Counted from the first letter of the stretch, positions 45,105 through 54,848 are shown. The stretch is 64,000 nt of DNA from an uncultured Desulfovibrio sp. (GCA_934546745.1 CAKTDV010000011.1:23718-87717), one strand, 5' to 3'. Notes: a model not told the origin generated them from the letters alone. Translations and numbers: made by a program.

Positions 45105-45584
45105 ATGGCACTGACAGCGTACATGAAGGTGGAAGGCAAGACACAGGGCGAAATCAAGGGCGATTGCCCGCAGGGCGGCGACAAGAAGGACAGGGTGCTT
45201 GTCTACGCCATCGATCACCTTGTGGAAATCCCCAAGGACACCCATACCGGCCTGCCCACCGGCCAGCGCATCCATCACCCGATCACCGTCACCAAGCATG
45301 TGGATCAGGCCAGCCCCAAGCTCTACAAAGCCTGCTGCACGGGCGAACAGTGCACGGTCACCATTGATCACTACCGCATCAAGGCCGACGGCACGGAAGA
45401 AAAGTACTTCACCATCAAGATGGAGGACGCCATCATCGTGAGCATGAGGAAGTCCACGCCCCTGACCTTCCTCCCCGAAAACAAACCCTACCACGATATG
45501 GAAGACGTCTCCCTCACCTACTCCAAGATCACCTGGACCTACAACGACGGCAACATCGAATACGTGGACGACTGGAAGAAGTAG
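45105..45584 (+). CDS. hcp: T6SS inner tube protein Hcp (TssD)
   Basis: 159 aa. The Hcp fold is recognisable from MALTAYMKVEGKTQGEIKG, the loop GLPTGQRIHHPITVTKHVDQASPKL, and the C-terminus LTYSKITWTYNDGNIEY. Hexameric rings stack into the tube, which is also the exported carrier of small effectors. The ATG at 45105 is the natural start; the weak upstream GAGGTTTT is the only ribosome site seen. It is followed by two strong hairpins before clpV. Confidence 0.96.
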   Translation: MALTAYMKVEGKTQGEIKGDCPQGGDKKDRVLVYAIDHLVEIPKDTHTGLPTGQRIHHPITVTKHVDQASPKLYKACCTGEQCTVTIDHYRIKADGTEEKYFTIKMEDAIIVSMRKSTPLTFLPENKPYHDMEDVSLTYSKITWTYNDGNIEYVDDWKK

Positions 45585-45622
45585 ACGTCCTTTCCGCTTT
45601 CCGGAAAAAACGGCGTCCCCAG

Positions 45623-45687
45623 CCAGACGCGCGCGTCTGGCGCGGCGCGCGACAGGGGCGCGCCTCTTCACCGGAAGAGGCGCGCCC
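45623..45687. promoter_or_regulatory. Two strong hairpins between hcp and clpV
   Basis: A perfect 18-base palindrome (45623-45640) and a perfect 13-bp stem (45656-45668 with 45675-45687, 6-base loop) stand 38 and 71 bases after the hcp stop. There is no T-run, so partial termination or protection of the hcp mRNA 3' end is the likely effect. This fits the need for far more Hcp than ClpV. Confidence 0.6.
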
Positions 45688-45726
45688 GCACACAACGCTC
45701 ACCCCCCATCAGCTCCAGGAGTCCCC

Positions 45727-48501
45727 ATGATCGGCGTGACCATGAAAGGCCTCATCGACAAGTGCGGCGGCTTTTGCCAGCAGGCGCTCAACAGCGCGGC
45801 GGGCATGGCCGTCCACCGGGAACACTACGAGGTCTGCCTCGAACACTTTCTGCTTGCCTGTCTTGAGGAAGCGCGGTGCGACGCCGCGCTGATGCTGGCG
45901 TCGGCGGGCGTGGACAGGGACGGCCTGCGGGCGGCGGTCAACCGCGCCCTTGAAGGCTTCCGGTCGGGCAACAGCGGCCGCCCGGTCTTCTCGCCTACCC
46001 TGCAGGATGTCATGGAGGCGGGCTGGCTGGTGTCGTCCGTGGATCTGGACTGCGTCCGCCTGCGCTCCGGCGGCATGCTGCTGGCCTTTCTGCGCCGCCC
46101 CAACTTCTATGCGCAGGGCGACTACCCGCGCCTGCTGCGCGACGTGGAGCCGGACGCCCTGCTGCGGGGCTTCGGCGAGGTGCGCGCCTCCTCCGTGGAG
46201 GAAGAGGACGCGGCCGCGCCCGCCGCACCCGATGCGGCCACCGCATCCGGCACGGCAAAGGGGACGGGAGAGGGCTTTCTTGCGCGCTTCTGCGAGGATT
46301 TCACGGCCAGAGCCAGGGCGGGAAAGCTGGATCCGGTGTTCGGCCGGGATCAGGAAATCCGGCGGATGGTGGACATTCTGGCCCGCCGCCGCAAGAACAA
46401 CCCCATTCTGGTGGGCGAACCGGGCGTGGGCAAAACCGCCGTCATGGAAGGGCTGGCCCTGCGCATCATCGAGGGGGACGTGCCGGAAACCCTGCGCGGC
46501 ACGACCCTGCTGGGGCTGGACATGGGGCTTCTGGAAGCCGGGGCCTCGGTCAAGGGCGAATTTGAGCGCCGCCTCAAGGGCGTTCTGGACGAGATCAAGC
46601 GCTCGCCCGTCCCCATCATCCTCTTTATCGACGAGGCACATCTGCTGGTGGGCGCGGGCAACGCCTCCGGCGGCTCCGACGCCGCCAACCTCATGAAGCC
46701 CGCGCTGGCGCGCGGCGACATCCGCACCTGCGCCGCCACCACGTGGAAGGAATACAAAAAATATTTCGAGAAGGATCCGGCGCTGGCGCGGCGCTTCCAG
46801 GTGGTCGGGCTGGACGAACCGAGCCCGGCGACGACAGCCCTGATTCTGCGCGGCCTGCGCGCGGGCTATGAGAAGAGCCACGGCGTGCTGATCCGTGACG
46901 ACGCCATCGAGGCCGCCGCGGATTTCGGGGCGCGCTACATCACAGGCCGCTTCCTGCCAGACAAGGCCATCGACCTGCTGGACACGGCCTGCGCCCGCGT
47001 CAAGGTGTCGCTGGCCGCGCGCCCCGCGCCGCTGGAGGATGCCCTGCGCCGCGCGCAGGCGGGGGAACGGGAGCGCGCCGCGCTGGAACGGGATCGCGAC
47101 GAGGGCGTGCCTGTGGACGGACAACGCCTGGACGGCCTTTGCCGCGCCATCGGGGAGGCCAGGGCCGAAGCCGCGCGTCTGGAAAACGACTGGCTGGAGG
47201 AACGGCGTCTGGCGGAAGCCCTGCTGGAGGCCCGCAAGGCGCTCCACGCCCTGCCCGGCTCCATGACGGACGCGACGACGGCAACGGAAGCGACGGCACA
47301 CGACGCTGTGGAAGCAGCGGCGGGGACGCCCGCGCCCGGAGACGCGCCGGACGCGCCGGCGGCGGACGGCGGCGGCCCCCTCACAAGGGAGGCGGCGCTG
47401 GAGGCTGTGCGCGCCGCGCGCGCGGCACTGGAGGCCCGTCAGGCGGGCGCGCCGCTCATCAGCGTGGAGGTCAATGCCGAGACCGTGGCGCGGGTGGTGG
47501 CGGACTGGACAGGCATTCCCGTGGGCAAGGTCGCCCGCGAACAGGCCGGACAGATAGCGGCCCTGGGCGAGACGCTGGCCCGGCGCATCAAGGGGCAGGA
47601 CGCGGCGCTGGCCGCCGTCACCGAGGGCATACAGGCCGGCAAGGCGGGCCTGCGCGGCCCGCGACAGCCGCTGGGCGTTTTTCTGCTGGTGGGGCCGTCG
47701 GGCGTGGGCAAGACGGAAACCGGCCTCGCGCTGGCCGACGCCCTGTTTGGCGACGAGGACGCCATTGTCACCGTCAACATGAGCGAATTTCAGGAAAAGC
47801 ACATGGCGTCGCGCCTGATCGGCTCGCCTCCGGGCTATGTGGGCTATGGGGAAGGCGGCCTGCTCACCGAGGCCGTCCGCCGCAAGCCCTATGCCGTGGT
47901 GCTGCTGGACGAAGCGGAAAAGGCGCACCCGGATGTCATGCAGCTCTTCTATCAGGTCTTTGACAAGGGCGTGCTGACCGACGGCGAAGGCGTCAGCGTC
48001 AGTTTCCGCAACACGGCCATCATGCTGACCTCCAATCTGGGGTCGGCCATCACGCAACAGCTGTGCGCGGACGGCCGCACACCCGACGCCGCCACGCTGG
48101 AGGCGGCCCTGCGCCCCACGCTGACGCGGCATTTCCAGCCCGCCCTGCTGGCGCGCATGACCATCGTCCCCTACGTGAGCCTGACGCTGGCGGCCCTGCG
48201 AACCATCGCGGCACAGAAGCTGACGGCGCTGGCCGAACGCCTGCGCGCCAGCAACGGCATGGCGCTCTCGTGGGACGAGGCCCTGCCCGAGGCGTTGGCC
48301 GGGCGCTGCACGGAAACGGAGACCGGCGCGCGCAACATCGACGCCGTGCTGGCGGGTTCCATCCTGCCCACGCTGTCACGCCGCATTCTGCGGCACATGA
48401 CGGAAAACGGCGACGGCGACCCCGGCGCCGTCCGTCTGCGCGTTGCGGAAAACGGCGGCATCGACATACAGTGCGGCGACGGGGCTGGCGAAGACGCCTA
48501 G
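45727..48501 (+). CDS. clpV: T6SS sheath-recycling AAA+ ATPase ClpV (TssH)
   Basis: 924 aa. The N-terminal ClpN domain (about 1-150) binds the TssC/TssB interface. AAA+ module 1 has Walker A GEPGVGKTAVMEGLAL and Walker B IILFIDEAHLLVGAG; a middle coiled-coil domain follows (about 415-520); AAA+ module 2 has Walker A GPSGVGKTETGLALAD and Walker B YAVVLLDEAEKAHPDV, with the conserved substrate-pore segment GSPPGYVGYGEGG. The length fits ClpV rather than ClpB because of the extended C-terminus. The ATG at 45727 follows CCAGGAG. It is the last gene of the T6SS operon and ends at a bidirectional terminator. Confidence 0.95.
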   Translation: MIGVTMKGLIDKCGGFCQQALNSAAGMAVHREHYEVCLEHFLLACLEEARCDAALMLASAGVDRDGLRAAVNRALEGFRSGNSGRPVFSPTLQDVMEAGWLVSSVDLDCVRLRSGGMLLAFLRRPNFYAQGDYPRLLRDVEPDALLRGFGEVRASSVEEEDAAAPAAPDAATASGTAKGTGEGFLARFCEDFTARARAGKLDPVFGRDQEIRRMVDILARRRKNNPILVGEPGVGKTAVMEGLALRIIEGDVPETLRGTTLLGLDMGLLEAGASVKGEFERRLKGVLDEIKRSPVPIILFIDEAHLLVGAGNASGGSDAANLMKPALARGDIRTCAATTWKEYKKYFEKDPALARRFQVVGLDEPSPATTALILRGLRAGYEKSHGVLIRDDAIEAAADFGARYITGRFLPDKAIDLLDTACARVKVSLAARPAPLEDALRRAQAGERERAALERDRDEGVPVDGQRLDGLCRAIGEARAEAARLENDWLEERRLAEALLEARKALHALPGSMTDATTATEATAHDAVEAAAGTPAPGDAPDAPAADGGGPLTREAALEAVRAARAALEARQAGAPLISVEVNAETVARVVADWTGIPVGKVAREQAGQIAALGETLARRIKGQDAALAAVTEGIQAGKAGLRGPRQPLGVFLLVGPSGVGKTETGLALADALFGDEDAIVTVNMSEFQEKHMASRLIGSPPGYVGYGEGGLLTEAVRRKPYAVVLLDEAEKAHPDVMQLFYQVFDKGVLTDGEGVSVSFRNTAIMLTSNLGSAITQQLCADGRTPDAATLEAALRPTLTRHFQPALLARMTIVPYVSLTLAALRTIAAQKLTALAERLRASNGMALSWDEALPEALAGRCTETETGARNIDAVLAGSILPTLSRRILRHMTENGDGDPGAVRLRVAENGGIDIQCGDGAGEDA

Positions 48502-48529
48502 CGCCGCAACGCAACAACAACACGGCAAT

Positions 48530-48590
48530 GGACGCCGCCCTCGCCCGGAAACAGGGAAAAGCCCTGCTTTCCGCCGTGCGGGCGGCGTCC
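48530..48590. terminator. Hairpin between convergent clpV and glycosyltransferase gene
   Basis: An 11-bp perfect stem (48530-48540 with 48580-48590) encloses a smaller inner hairpin (48553-48565). It lies between clpV (ends 48501) and the - strand gene ending at 48617, so it can end transcription from both sides. No clear T-run is seen. Confidence 0.6.
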
Positions 48591-48616
48591 CGTTTGAAAG
48601 CGGTGGCGCGCCAACG

Positions 48617-49564
48617 TCAACGCGCCTCTGTCCCGCCGTCAAAGCCGAGGGTTTCCCGGACAATATACAGCGGACGGCGCTTGATTTCCTCAAAAATCCT
48701 TCCGAGATACTCGCCGATGATGCCCAGCGACACGAGAATGAGGCCGCCAAGAGTCAGCACGACCACCATCAGCGAGGCATAGCCCGGCACATCCACCCCG
48801 TAGAGCACCGTCCTGACGAGGATCAGCATGGCATAGCCAAAGCCCGTGAGCGCGATAAGCCCGCCCAGATAGCTCCAGAGCCGCAGGGGCAGCGTGCTGA
48901 AGCTGAAGATACCGTCAAGGGCGAAGTTCCAGAGCTTCCAGCCCGGCCATTTGCCCGTGCCCGCCACGCGGCGGGGCCGGACATAGGGAACAGTGACGCG
49001 GGAAAAACCGACCCAGCCGTACAGGCCCTTGTTGAAGCGCACGCGCTCCGGCAGGCGCAGCAGCTCGTCGGCGACGCGCCGCGACAGGAGACGGAAATCC
49101 CCGGCGTTGTCCTCAATCATGTCCCCCGTCATACGACGGAAGACCCTGTAGAAGAGCGCGGCGCTCCAGCGCTTGAGGCGTCCGTCCGCCTCCCGGTTCC
49201 CGCGCACACCCACGACCATGTCCGCGCCCTGTTCCCAATGCCGCAGGAAGGCGGGGATCAGTTCCGGCGGGTCCTGCAAATCCACATCCAGGGGAATGAC
49301 GGCCTCGCCGGAGGCGTAGCGCAACCCGGCGGTGAGCGCGTATTCCTTGCCGAAATTGCGCGAGAAGGACACGGCCTTGACACGCGCGTCGCGCCCATGC
49401 AGACGGCGCAGCACGGCAAGGGTCGCGTCCCGGCTGCCGTCGTCCACAAAGACAAACTCAAAGTCGTACGGTTCCCCCTCAAGGAAGGGAGAGACGGTAC
49501 GGTGGAAGATCTCCAGGGATTCCTCTTCGTTGTAGACGGGTATGATGAGACTGACGAGCGTCAT
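48617..49564 (-). CDS. GT2 membrane glycosyltransferase (GtrB/DPM1-like)
   Basis: 315 aa. The GT-A fold starts VSLIIPVYNEEESL, the nucleotide-sugar motif is VFVDDGSRD, and DVDLQDPPELIPAF is the DxD metal site. The tail holds two membrane segments (about residues 230-255 and 265-290) and ends in RRPLYIVRE, the layout of bactoprenyl-phosphate glucosyltransferases (GtrB/YkcC) and dolichyl-phosphate mannose synthases. It probably loads a sugar onto a lipid carrier at the inner membrane. The ATG at 49564 lies 15 bases after the fusion glycosyltransferase gene stop, so it is the last gene of the polysaccharide operon. The sugar cannot be told from the sequence. Confidence 0.9.
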   Translation of the reverse strand: MTLVSLIIPVYNEEESLEIFHRTVSPFLEGEPYDFEFVFVDDGSRDATLAVLRRLHGRDARVKAVSFSRNFGKEYALTAGLRYASGEAVIPLDVDLQDPPELIPAFLRHWEQGADMVVGVRGNREADGRLKRWSAALFYRVFRRMTGDMIEDNAGDFRLLSRRVADELLRLPERVRFNKGLYGWVGFSRVTVPYVRPRRVAGTGKWPGWKLWNFALDGIFSFSTLPLRLWSYLGGLIALTGFGYAMLILVRTVLYGVDVPGYASLMVVVLTLGGLILVSLGIIGEYLGRIFEEIKRRPLYIVRETLGFDGGTEAR

Positions 49565-49579
49565 GCCATTCTCTCCCGT

Positions 49580-52504
49580 CTAGAACTCCATCCACGGATG
49601 CCGTTTGCGCATGGCCTCCTTGATGGCTTCCTTTGATCGTTCCCCGTCCGTAACCTGATGCAGCATGGATGCGCCGTGCGCCCTGTAGCGGGCCAGCACA
49701 TCGCGGGTGTTGACGCCGTAAAAGCCCCGCTCCACAAGCTTGCACCAGAAATCATAGTCCTCCCAGCCAAGGTTCTGCACGGTATAGCCGCCCACAGCCG
49801 CCCAGTGGGCCTTTTTTATCATGGCCATGGCATCGATATAGTTGGCGTACCGCAGCTGCGCCGGATTCCAGTCGCCGCGGGAGACGGCGTCGCGGCCGCT
49901 GTCGCCGAACACCTCGATCCGGGGAAACACAAAGGCCTGCGCGCCTTCGTCAAGGCGCGCCGCGCACTCCTCCAGACACCGCGGCAACAGCAGGTTGTCG
50001 GCATCGAGCAGCATGACGAATTCCGCGCCCGCATAGTCAATACCGGCGTTGCGGGACATGGCAAGCCCGGAATTGCGGCTGTTGCGCAACAGCGCGACGG
50101 ATCCGAAGCGCGCCCGGTGTTCCCGCAGCCAGCGTTCGGCCGTCTCTTCCGAGGCATCCGTCGAGCAGTCATTGACGACAACGACGTCAAAGTCCTGAAG
50201 CGTCTGCGCACGCAGGGATTCCAGCGCCTCAAGAACATAGGTCTCATAATTGTAGAGCGGAATCACAACGGCCACCCTGGCGCTTCCGGGTCCGCTGGAG
50301 AACACAACCTCGTAATCGGGAACGGCTATGGCCTCCCCGCCGCGCTCGCCGTCACGCTGGAGACACAGCGCCTCCGAGGCGAACACCCGCGCGCGCCGCG
50401 CCGCATCGCCAAGCACGTACTCCACAACGGCCGCCGCGCCATGGCGCAGATATTCCGGCCCGAACCGCCAGAGCACGGAACGCAGCGCCGCGCCGCCCAT
50501 GCGCCCGCGCAACGCCGCGTCCCGCACAAGGCATTCCAGCTTCTCTTCCCACTCCCGGGGCCCTTCCGCCAGAAAGCCGTTTTCGCCGTCGCGGATGGCG
50601 TCACAAAACGGCCGCGTGGGAGAGGCGACCGAAGGCACACCCGCCAGCGCCGCCTCAAAGAACTTGAGTTCGCTCTTGCAGTGGCAAAAGACGTTGTCCG
50701 TCTCCAGCGGAATGATGTTGATGTCAAAGCGCGCCAGTTCGCGGGGCAGATCCTCAAGGGGTACCGTGTCGCGCCACTCAATGGCCTGTTCCATGCCGCT
50801 GAGCGCGTCCATTTCCGAAATGTCCACGGTGTTGAACAGCACCAGCCGCACATGCGGGTGTTTCTCCAGAACACGCCGCAGGGCAGAGGCCGCCACGGCG
50901 AAATCGGCCTGATGCGTCGCCGTCCCCGCCGCATAGCCTATGCGCAGGATGTCGTCCTCCTTCCCTTCCAGAAAGGCGCGGCGCTCCGCGCGGCAACGCA
51001 ACCGGCAGGCATGGTCAAAGGTATTGCGCACGACGGCCGCGCCTTTGCCCGTCTTCATCAGCAGTTCCCGCGCAAGCGGCGGCGTCGTGCCCACGCAGAA
51101 ATCCGCGCGCGCGGCCAGCGCATGGATGCGCTCCCCGTCCCGCCGCAACACGTCGACATCAAAGTTGAGGTGCCTGATGCTGTCCATGTATTCCACGGCG
51201 TAATGGGAAGGATGGAAGCAGAGATCGTCAATGTCAAAGATAACCCTGCCGCCTCCGCGCCGCACCCCCGCCACGGCGCGCTCAAGGCCGGGCGTCAGGC
51301 GGGCGCGCCAGATCCACAGCAGATCCGCCCGCCGCGCGCGCCACGGGTTTTCCTCCACCTCCTCCACGGAAAGCAGCAGCGCGTCATGCCCGGGCCGCAG
51401 AGCCTCATACAGCCGCCGCATGCGGTACACATGCCCGGCCGTGTGCGCCTCGCCGGAGACAAGCACCACGCGGGGCGGCACGCGGCGTCCACAAAGACGG
51501 CACAGCGCCCGGCGCGACGCGTCAATCAGGTGCAGCAGGAGAAAAAAAAACCTGCGCCGCAAACGGCGCGCCACACCTCCCAGCGCGCGCAACGGCGCGG
51601 TCAGCTTCCACGAACGGGAATGCTCCATCTGCGCAATCTTCCGCTCCTGGAAAAGACATTTCGCCGCCATGCCGCTCAGATCCCTTTCCAGCGCGGCATG
51701 GGCCTCGCGCATATCCCTGATCTGGCGTTCCAGCGCCTCCCTTTCCCCGGCGGCTTCGGCGGCGGCCAGCGCGAATGCCTCAGACTCCCGCACGTCTCCT
51801 TCCATCAGGGCAAGGGGCAGCGACGGCAGCGCGGCAGCGTCGGAAGCCAGCACAATATGGAACTTGGGGGCGTCCAGCCCCTGAACGGCGGCGTCGCTGT
51901 CCATGCGCGCGCCCACGGGCCATGTCCGCAGCGCGGCGGATCCGGCGGCGTCCTCTCCGGCCAGCACGGCGGCAAAGACGGTCCTCTGTCCCCAGAAGGC
52001 GCAGTGGGGAAAATACCGGCGGATCAGGGCCTCCAGCTCATGCCGGTAAAGTTCCCTCACATGATAGGGGTTGCGGCCGCACGCATCCTCGTTGACGGCC
52101 CGTTCCGGCGAGGAGAGCATCAGCAGGCCGCCAGGACGCAGCACACGGCGGATTTCCGCCATCATTTCCTCCTGGCGGTCATGATGCTCAATGGTCTCAA
52201 AGCTGACGACCATATCCACGGACGCGTCGGGCAGGGGAATGGCCGCCGCGTCGCCCGCAAGATAGCGCAAATTGGGCGTGGCATAGGTCGCGGCGGCGTT
52301 GTCCACGGCTTCCCGCGAGACGTCCACGCCAACGACGCTCCGCGCCCTGCCCGCCAGCAGAAACGAACCGTAGCCCTCGCCGGAAGCCATGTCGAGCACG
52401 TCCTTGCCCCCGGCAAGCGAGGCGGCCAGCACATAGCGCAGATAGTGTTCCAGGGCGATTTCTCCCCTGATCTGCGGACAGTAGCGTTCTCCCGTAAATT
52501 CCAT
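49580..52504 (-). CDS. Methyltransferase-glycosyltransferase-glycosyltransferase fusion
   Basis: 974 aa with three parts. Residues about 1-190 are a class I SAM methyltransferase (VLDMASGEGYGSFLLA, VVGVDVSREAVDNAA, VVSFETIEHHD, LRPGGLLMLSSPE). A coiled coil and basic linker cover about 240-320 (ERKIAQMEHSRSWKLTAPLRAL). Residues about 340-700 are a GT-B-like glycosyltransferase (VIFDIDDLCFHPSHY, ETDNVFCHCKSELKFFEAALAG). Residues about 740-974 are a GT2 domain (AVVIPLYNYETYVLEAL, VVNDCSTDAS, LLDADNLLLP, WEDYDFWCKL). It probably extends and methylates the exported glycan. The ATG at 52504 follows TGGAG; the GTG at 52510 is an alternative. It lies 20 bases after wzt. Confidence 0.85.
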   Translation of the reverse strand: MEFTGERYCPQIRGEIALEHYLRYVLAASLAGGKDVLDMASGEGYGSFLLAGRARSVVGVDVSREAVDNAAATYATPNLRYLAGDAAAIPLPDASVDMVVSFETIEHHDRQEEMMAEIRRVLRPGGLLMLSSPERAVNEDACGRNPYHVRELYRHELEALIRRYFPHCAFWGQRTVFAAVLAGEDAAGSAALRTWPVGARMDSDAAVQGLDAPKFHIVLASDAAALPSLPLALMEGDVRESEAFALAAAEAAGEREALERQIRDMREAHAALERDLSGMAAKCLFQERKIAQMEHSRSWKLTAPLRALGGVARRLRRRFFFLLLHLIDASRRALCRLCGRRVPPRVVLVSGEAHTAGHVYRMRRLYEALRPGHDALLLSVEEVEENPWRARRADLLWIWRARLTPGLERAVAGVRRGGGRVIFDIDDLCFHPSHYAVEYMDSIRHLNFDVDVLRRDGERIHALAARADFCVGTTPPLARELLMKTGKGAAVVRNTFDHACRLRCRAERRAFLEGKEDDILRIGYAAGTATHQADFAVAASALRRVLEKHPHVRLVLFNTVDISEMDALSGMEQAIEWRDTVPLEDLPRELARFDINIIPLETDNVFCHCKSELKFFEAALAGVPSVASPTRPFCDAIRDGENGFLAEGPREWEEKLECLVRDAALRGRMGGAALRSVLWRFGPEYLRHGAAAVVEYVLGDAARRARVFASEALCLQRDGERGGEAIAVPDYEVVFSSGPGSARVAVVIPLYNYETYVLEALESLRAQTLQDFDVVVVNDCSTDASEETAERWLREHRARFGSVALLRNSRNSGLAMSRNAGIDYAGAEFVMLLDADNLLLPRCLEECAARLDEGAQAFVFPRIEVFGDSGRDAVSRGDWNPAQLRYANYIDAMAMIKKAHWAAVGGYTVQNLGWEDYDFWCKLVERGFYGVNTRDVLARYRAHGASMLHQVTDGERSKEAIKEAMRKRHPWMEF

Positions 52505-52524
52505 AGGCACTCCAGATGCGACAC

Positions 52525-53964
52525 TTATACCGTGGGGGAGGGGTTTCCGGAGGAAGAACTCCGCCGCACGGATTCAAACACAATGTTCCTCATGGGGATG
52601 CCCACGATCCCTGTGGCAATGCTGGAACTGACAGAGGTCAGTATGAGGGCGTCGTGCCGCCACTGATGCTGCACATGTTCCGTCTGACTGCCGTCCGCCA
52701 CGGCAACGCCGATGGAATACTCCCCTTTTTCCAGAAGGGGCATACGGAAGGTGAAGCGCGCCGCGAACAGCTGTGACGCCGCCACGGAAAAAGGGCGCTC
52801 CCGATACGTCAGCCACGTGTTGTCGCCAAAGAGAATCTGTCCCCGCCTGTCCTTGAAATGAAAACCGACAATGGGGCTTCGCAGCGGCTCCAGCGCCCGG
52901 CAGTGGACGGCGAGCGTGACCATTTCGCCGCCGGTGATCCAGTTGCAGGGCCGCCCCTGCCCGTCGCACAGGCAGACCTGCTCGATGGCACAGCCGCCCT
53001 TGCCGAAAAATTCGCCGTCCTCGCGGAAACGGAACACCTGAATGTCGTTGCGCAGGGAGGACGTCCGCAGAAATTCCTGCCGCATGTCCTGATAGTCGCC
53101 ATCGTCCGTTCCCGGCAGCGCGGCGGGCGCGCCCGCATCAGCCGCCGGAGCGGCGCTTTCCCCCTGCGCGGCCTCATACACGCGCCGCAGGTAGACGTCC
53201 GTCACCTCCTTGGGCGACGCCCGCATAACGGCGGTCCCGCCTTCCAGCAGCACGGCCCGCGTGCAGAGGCTGTTGACGGCCGCGATGTCATGGCTGACGA
53301 AGAGCAGCGTGTGTTCCTCCATGAAGCGCCGCAGAAAGCGCATGCACTTCTGCGTGAAGTAGGCGTCCCCCACGGCAAGGGCCTCGTCCACGATGAGGAT
53401 GTCGGCGTCCACATGGGCGATGACCGCAAAGGCCAGCCGCATGACCATGCCGCTGGAATAGTTGCGCACGGGCTGATCGATGAAGTCGCCGATGTCGGCA
53501 AAGGCCACAATGTCCCCGTAGCGCGCGTCTATTTCCGCGTCGCTCAGGCCCAGGATGGCCGCGTTGAGGTAGACGTTCTCCCTGCCCGTGAATTCGGGGT
53601 TGAAGCCGCTCCCCAGTTCCAGCAGGGCCGCCACGCGGCCGCACGTGCGCACGGTTCCCGCCGTGGGGGCCAGCGTCCCGGCGATGATCTGCAGCAGGGT
53701 GCTCTTGCCCGCGCCATTGCGCCCCACGATGCCGACGCACTCGCCCCGGCGGATGGTCAGGTCGATGTCGCGCAGCGCGGTGAACCCCCGGTAGAAGTTC
53801 TTCCGCCCGCGGCAGAGCATCTGCAGCAGCCTGTCACGCGGACGATCGTAGATCTCAAAGGTCTTGCCGACGCCGCGCAGCTCAATGGCCACGCCCTCCG
53901 CCGGGGCGCTCCCCTCTTCCCTCCGCACGGGCGTTCCCGGCGTCGATCCCACGCTAGAGCACAT
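52525..53964 (-). CDS. wzt: Polysaccharide export ABC ATPase Wzt with C-terminal carbohydrate-binding domain
   Basis: 479 aa. The ATPase part has Walker A GRNGAGKSTLLQI, the signature YSSGMVMRLAFAVI and Walker B ILIVDEALAVGD. The C-terminal 170 residues form a Wzt-type beta-sandwich (EFFGKGGCAIEQVCLCD, GGEMVTLAVHCRALEPL, GFHFKDRRGQILFG) that binds the non-reducing end cap of the glycan. The presence of this domain points to recognition of a modified chain end, fitting the methyltransferase in the next gene. The ATG at 53964 overlaps the wzm stop by 11 bases; the longer open frame upstream has no support. Confidence 0.92.
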   Translation of the reverse strand: MCSSVGSTPGTPVRREEGSAPAEGVAIELRGVGKTFEIYDRPRDRLLQMLCRGRKNFYRGFTALRDIDLTIRRGECVGIVGRNGAGKSTLLQIIAGTLAPTAGTVRTCGRVAALLELGSGFNPEFTGRENVYLNAAILGLSDAEIDARYGDIVAFADIGDFIDQPVRNYSSGMVMRLAFAVIAHVDADILIVDEALAVGDAYFTQKCMRFLRRFMEEHTLLFVSHDIAAVNSLCTRAVLLEGGTAVMRASPKEVTDVYLRRVYEAAQGESAAPAADAGAPAALPGTDDGDYQDMRQEFLRTSSLRNDIQVFRFREDGEFFGKGGCAIEQVCLCDGQGRPCNWITGGEMVTLAVHCRALEPLRSPIVGFHFKDRRGQILFGDNTWLTYRERPFSVAASQLFAARFTFRMPLLEKGEYSIGVAVADGSQTEHVQHQWRHDALILTSVSSSIATGIVGIPMRNIVFESVRRSSSSGNPSPTV

Positions 53965-54787
53965 CGGCAAACCCCTTTTTCGTCTTGAGAAACCAGCACA
54001 GACCCAGACGGCAGGCCACAAGGCCGACGAGCAGGTTCCGGCCAAAGACGGCCCAGTCCGGCCAGCGCCCGAACAGCGCCGCGCCGCGAATGTCCTCCAC
54101 CATGGAGGCGAGCGGGTTCAGCTCCAGCACCCAGCGCAGGTGATCGGGCACCAGCTCCACGGGATAGAGGATGGGGGTCACAAAAAACAGAATCTGCGTG
54201 GCCACGCCGGCGAGATGGGGCATGTCCCGCACATAGACCGACGCGGCGGACACGAAATACGCCACGCCCAGCGCCAGCAGCAGCACCGGCAGCAGCAGCG
54301 CGGGCAGCGCCAGCAGGGACGCATGGAACCCTATGCCCAGCGCGGCTGCCCCCGCGAACAGCAGCAGGAACCACACGGCGCCCAGGACAACGGACGACGC
54401 CAGCTGCACCGCCGGAAGAATCTCCAGCGGAAAGACGACCTTTTTCACCAGATTGGCGTTCTGGAGAATGACGGGGGCCGACGCGTTGACGGTTTCGGAA
54501 AAAAGGTTGAAGGCCGCCATGCCGCAGAACATGACGGCGGCAAAGGAGACGTCGCCGCCGGGCGCCGTTCCCCAGCGCGCCTTGAAGACGATGCCGAACA
54601 CAAAGGCGTAGACCACGAGCATCGTCAGCGGCTGCACAAGGCTCCAGAGCCAGCCCAGCACGGACCCCTTGTAGCGCAGGGCCAGCTGCCGCCGCGTCAT
54701 ATGCAGAATCAGGGGGGCATTGCCCGCCACAATGGCCGTCAGCAGGAGCGGATGCCACAGAGGGGGCGTTCGCGGTATCTGTTTCAT
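53954..54787 (-). CDS. wzm: Polysaccharide export ABC permease Wzm
   Basis: 277 aa with six hydrophobic segments. ABC-2 type export blocks are visible: DHLRWVLELNPLASMVEDIRGAALFG at the C-terminus and ALRYKGSVLGWLWSLVQPLTMLVVYAF at the N-terminus, typical of O-antigen and capsule permeases. It pairs with Wzt to move a lipid-linked polysaccharide across the inner membrane. The ATG at 54787 follows GAGGAT; the earlier start lacks a site. It is 61 bases downstream of the rgpF-like gene. Confidence 0.93.
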   Translation of the reverse strand: MKQIPRTPPLWHPLLLTAIVAGNAPLILHMTRRQLALRYKGSVLGWLWSLVQPLTMLVVYAFVFGIVFKARWGTAPGGDVSFAAVMFCGMAAFNLFSETVNASAPVILQNANLVKKVVFPLEILPAVQLASSVVLGAVWFLLLFAGAAALGIGFHASLLALPALLLPVLLLALGVAYFVSAASVYVRDMPHLAGVATQILFFVTPILYPVELVPDHLRWVLELNPLASMVEDIRGAALFGRWPDWAVFGRNLLVGLVACRLGLCWFLKTKKGFADVL

Positions 54788-54848
54788 CACCAAATCCTCA
54801 CTTCCCGGAAAAAAAACGCGGAACACGTTCCAGGGCGGAGATGCGGCG

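Noticed and set aside
20460..48616. Integrative element inserted at tRNA-Pro covering the whole T6SS locus
   Set aside because: No integrase, transposase or duplicated tRNA 3' end was seen at the right end of the locus; apart from the AT-rich patch (20.6-21.3 kb) the GC and codon use match the rest.
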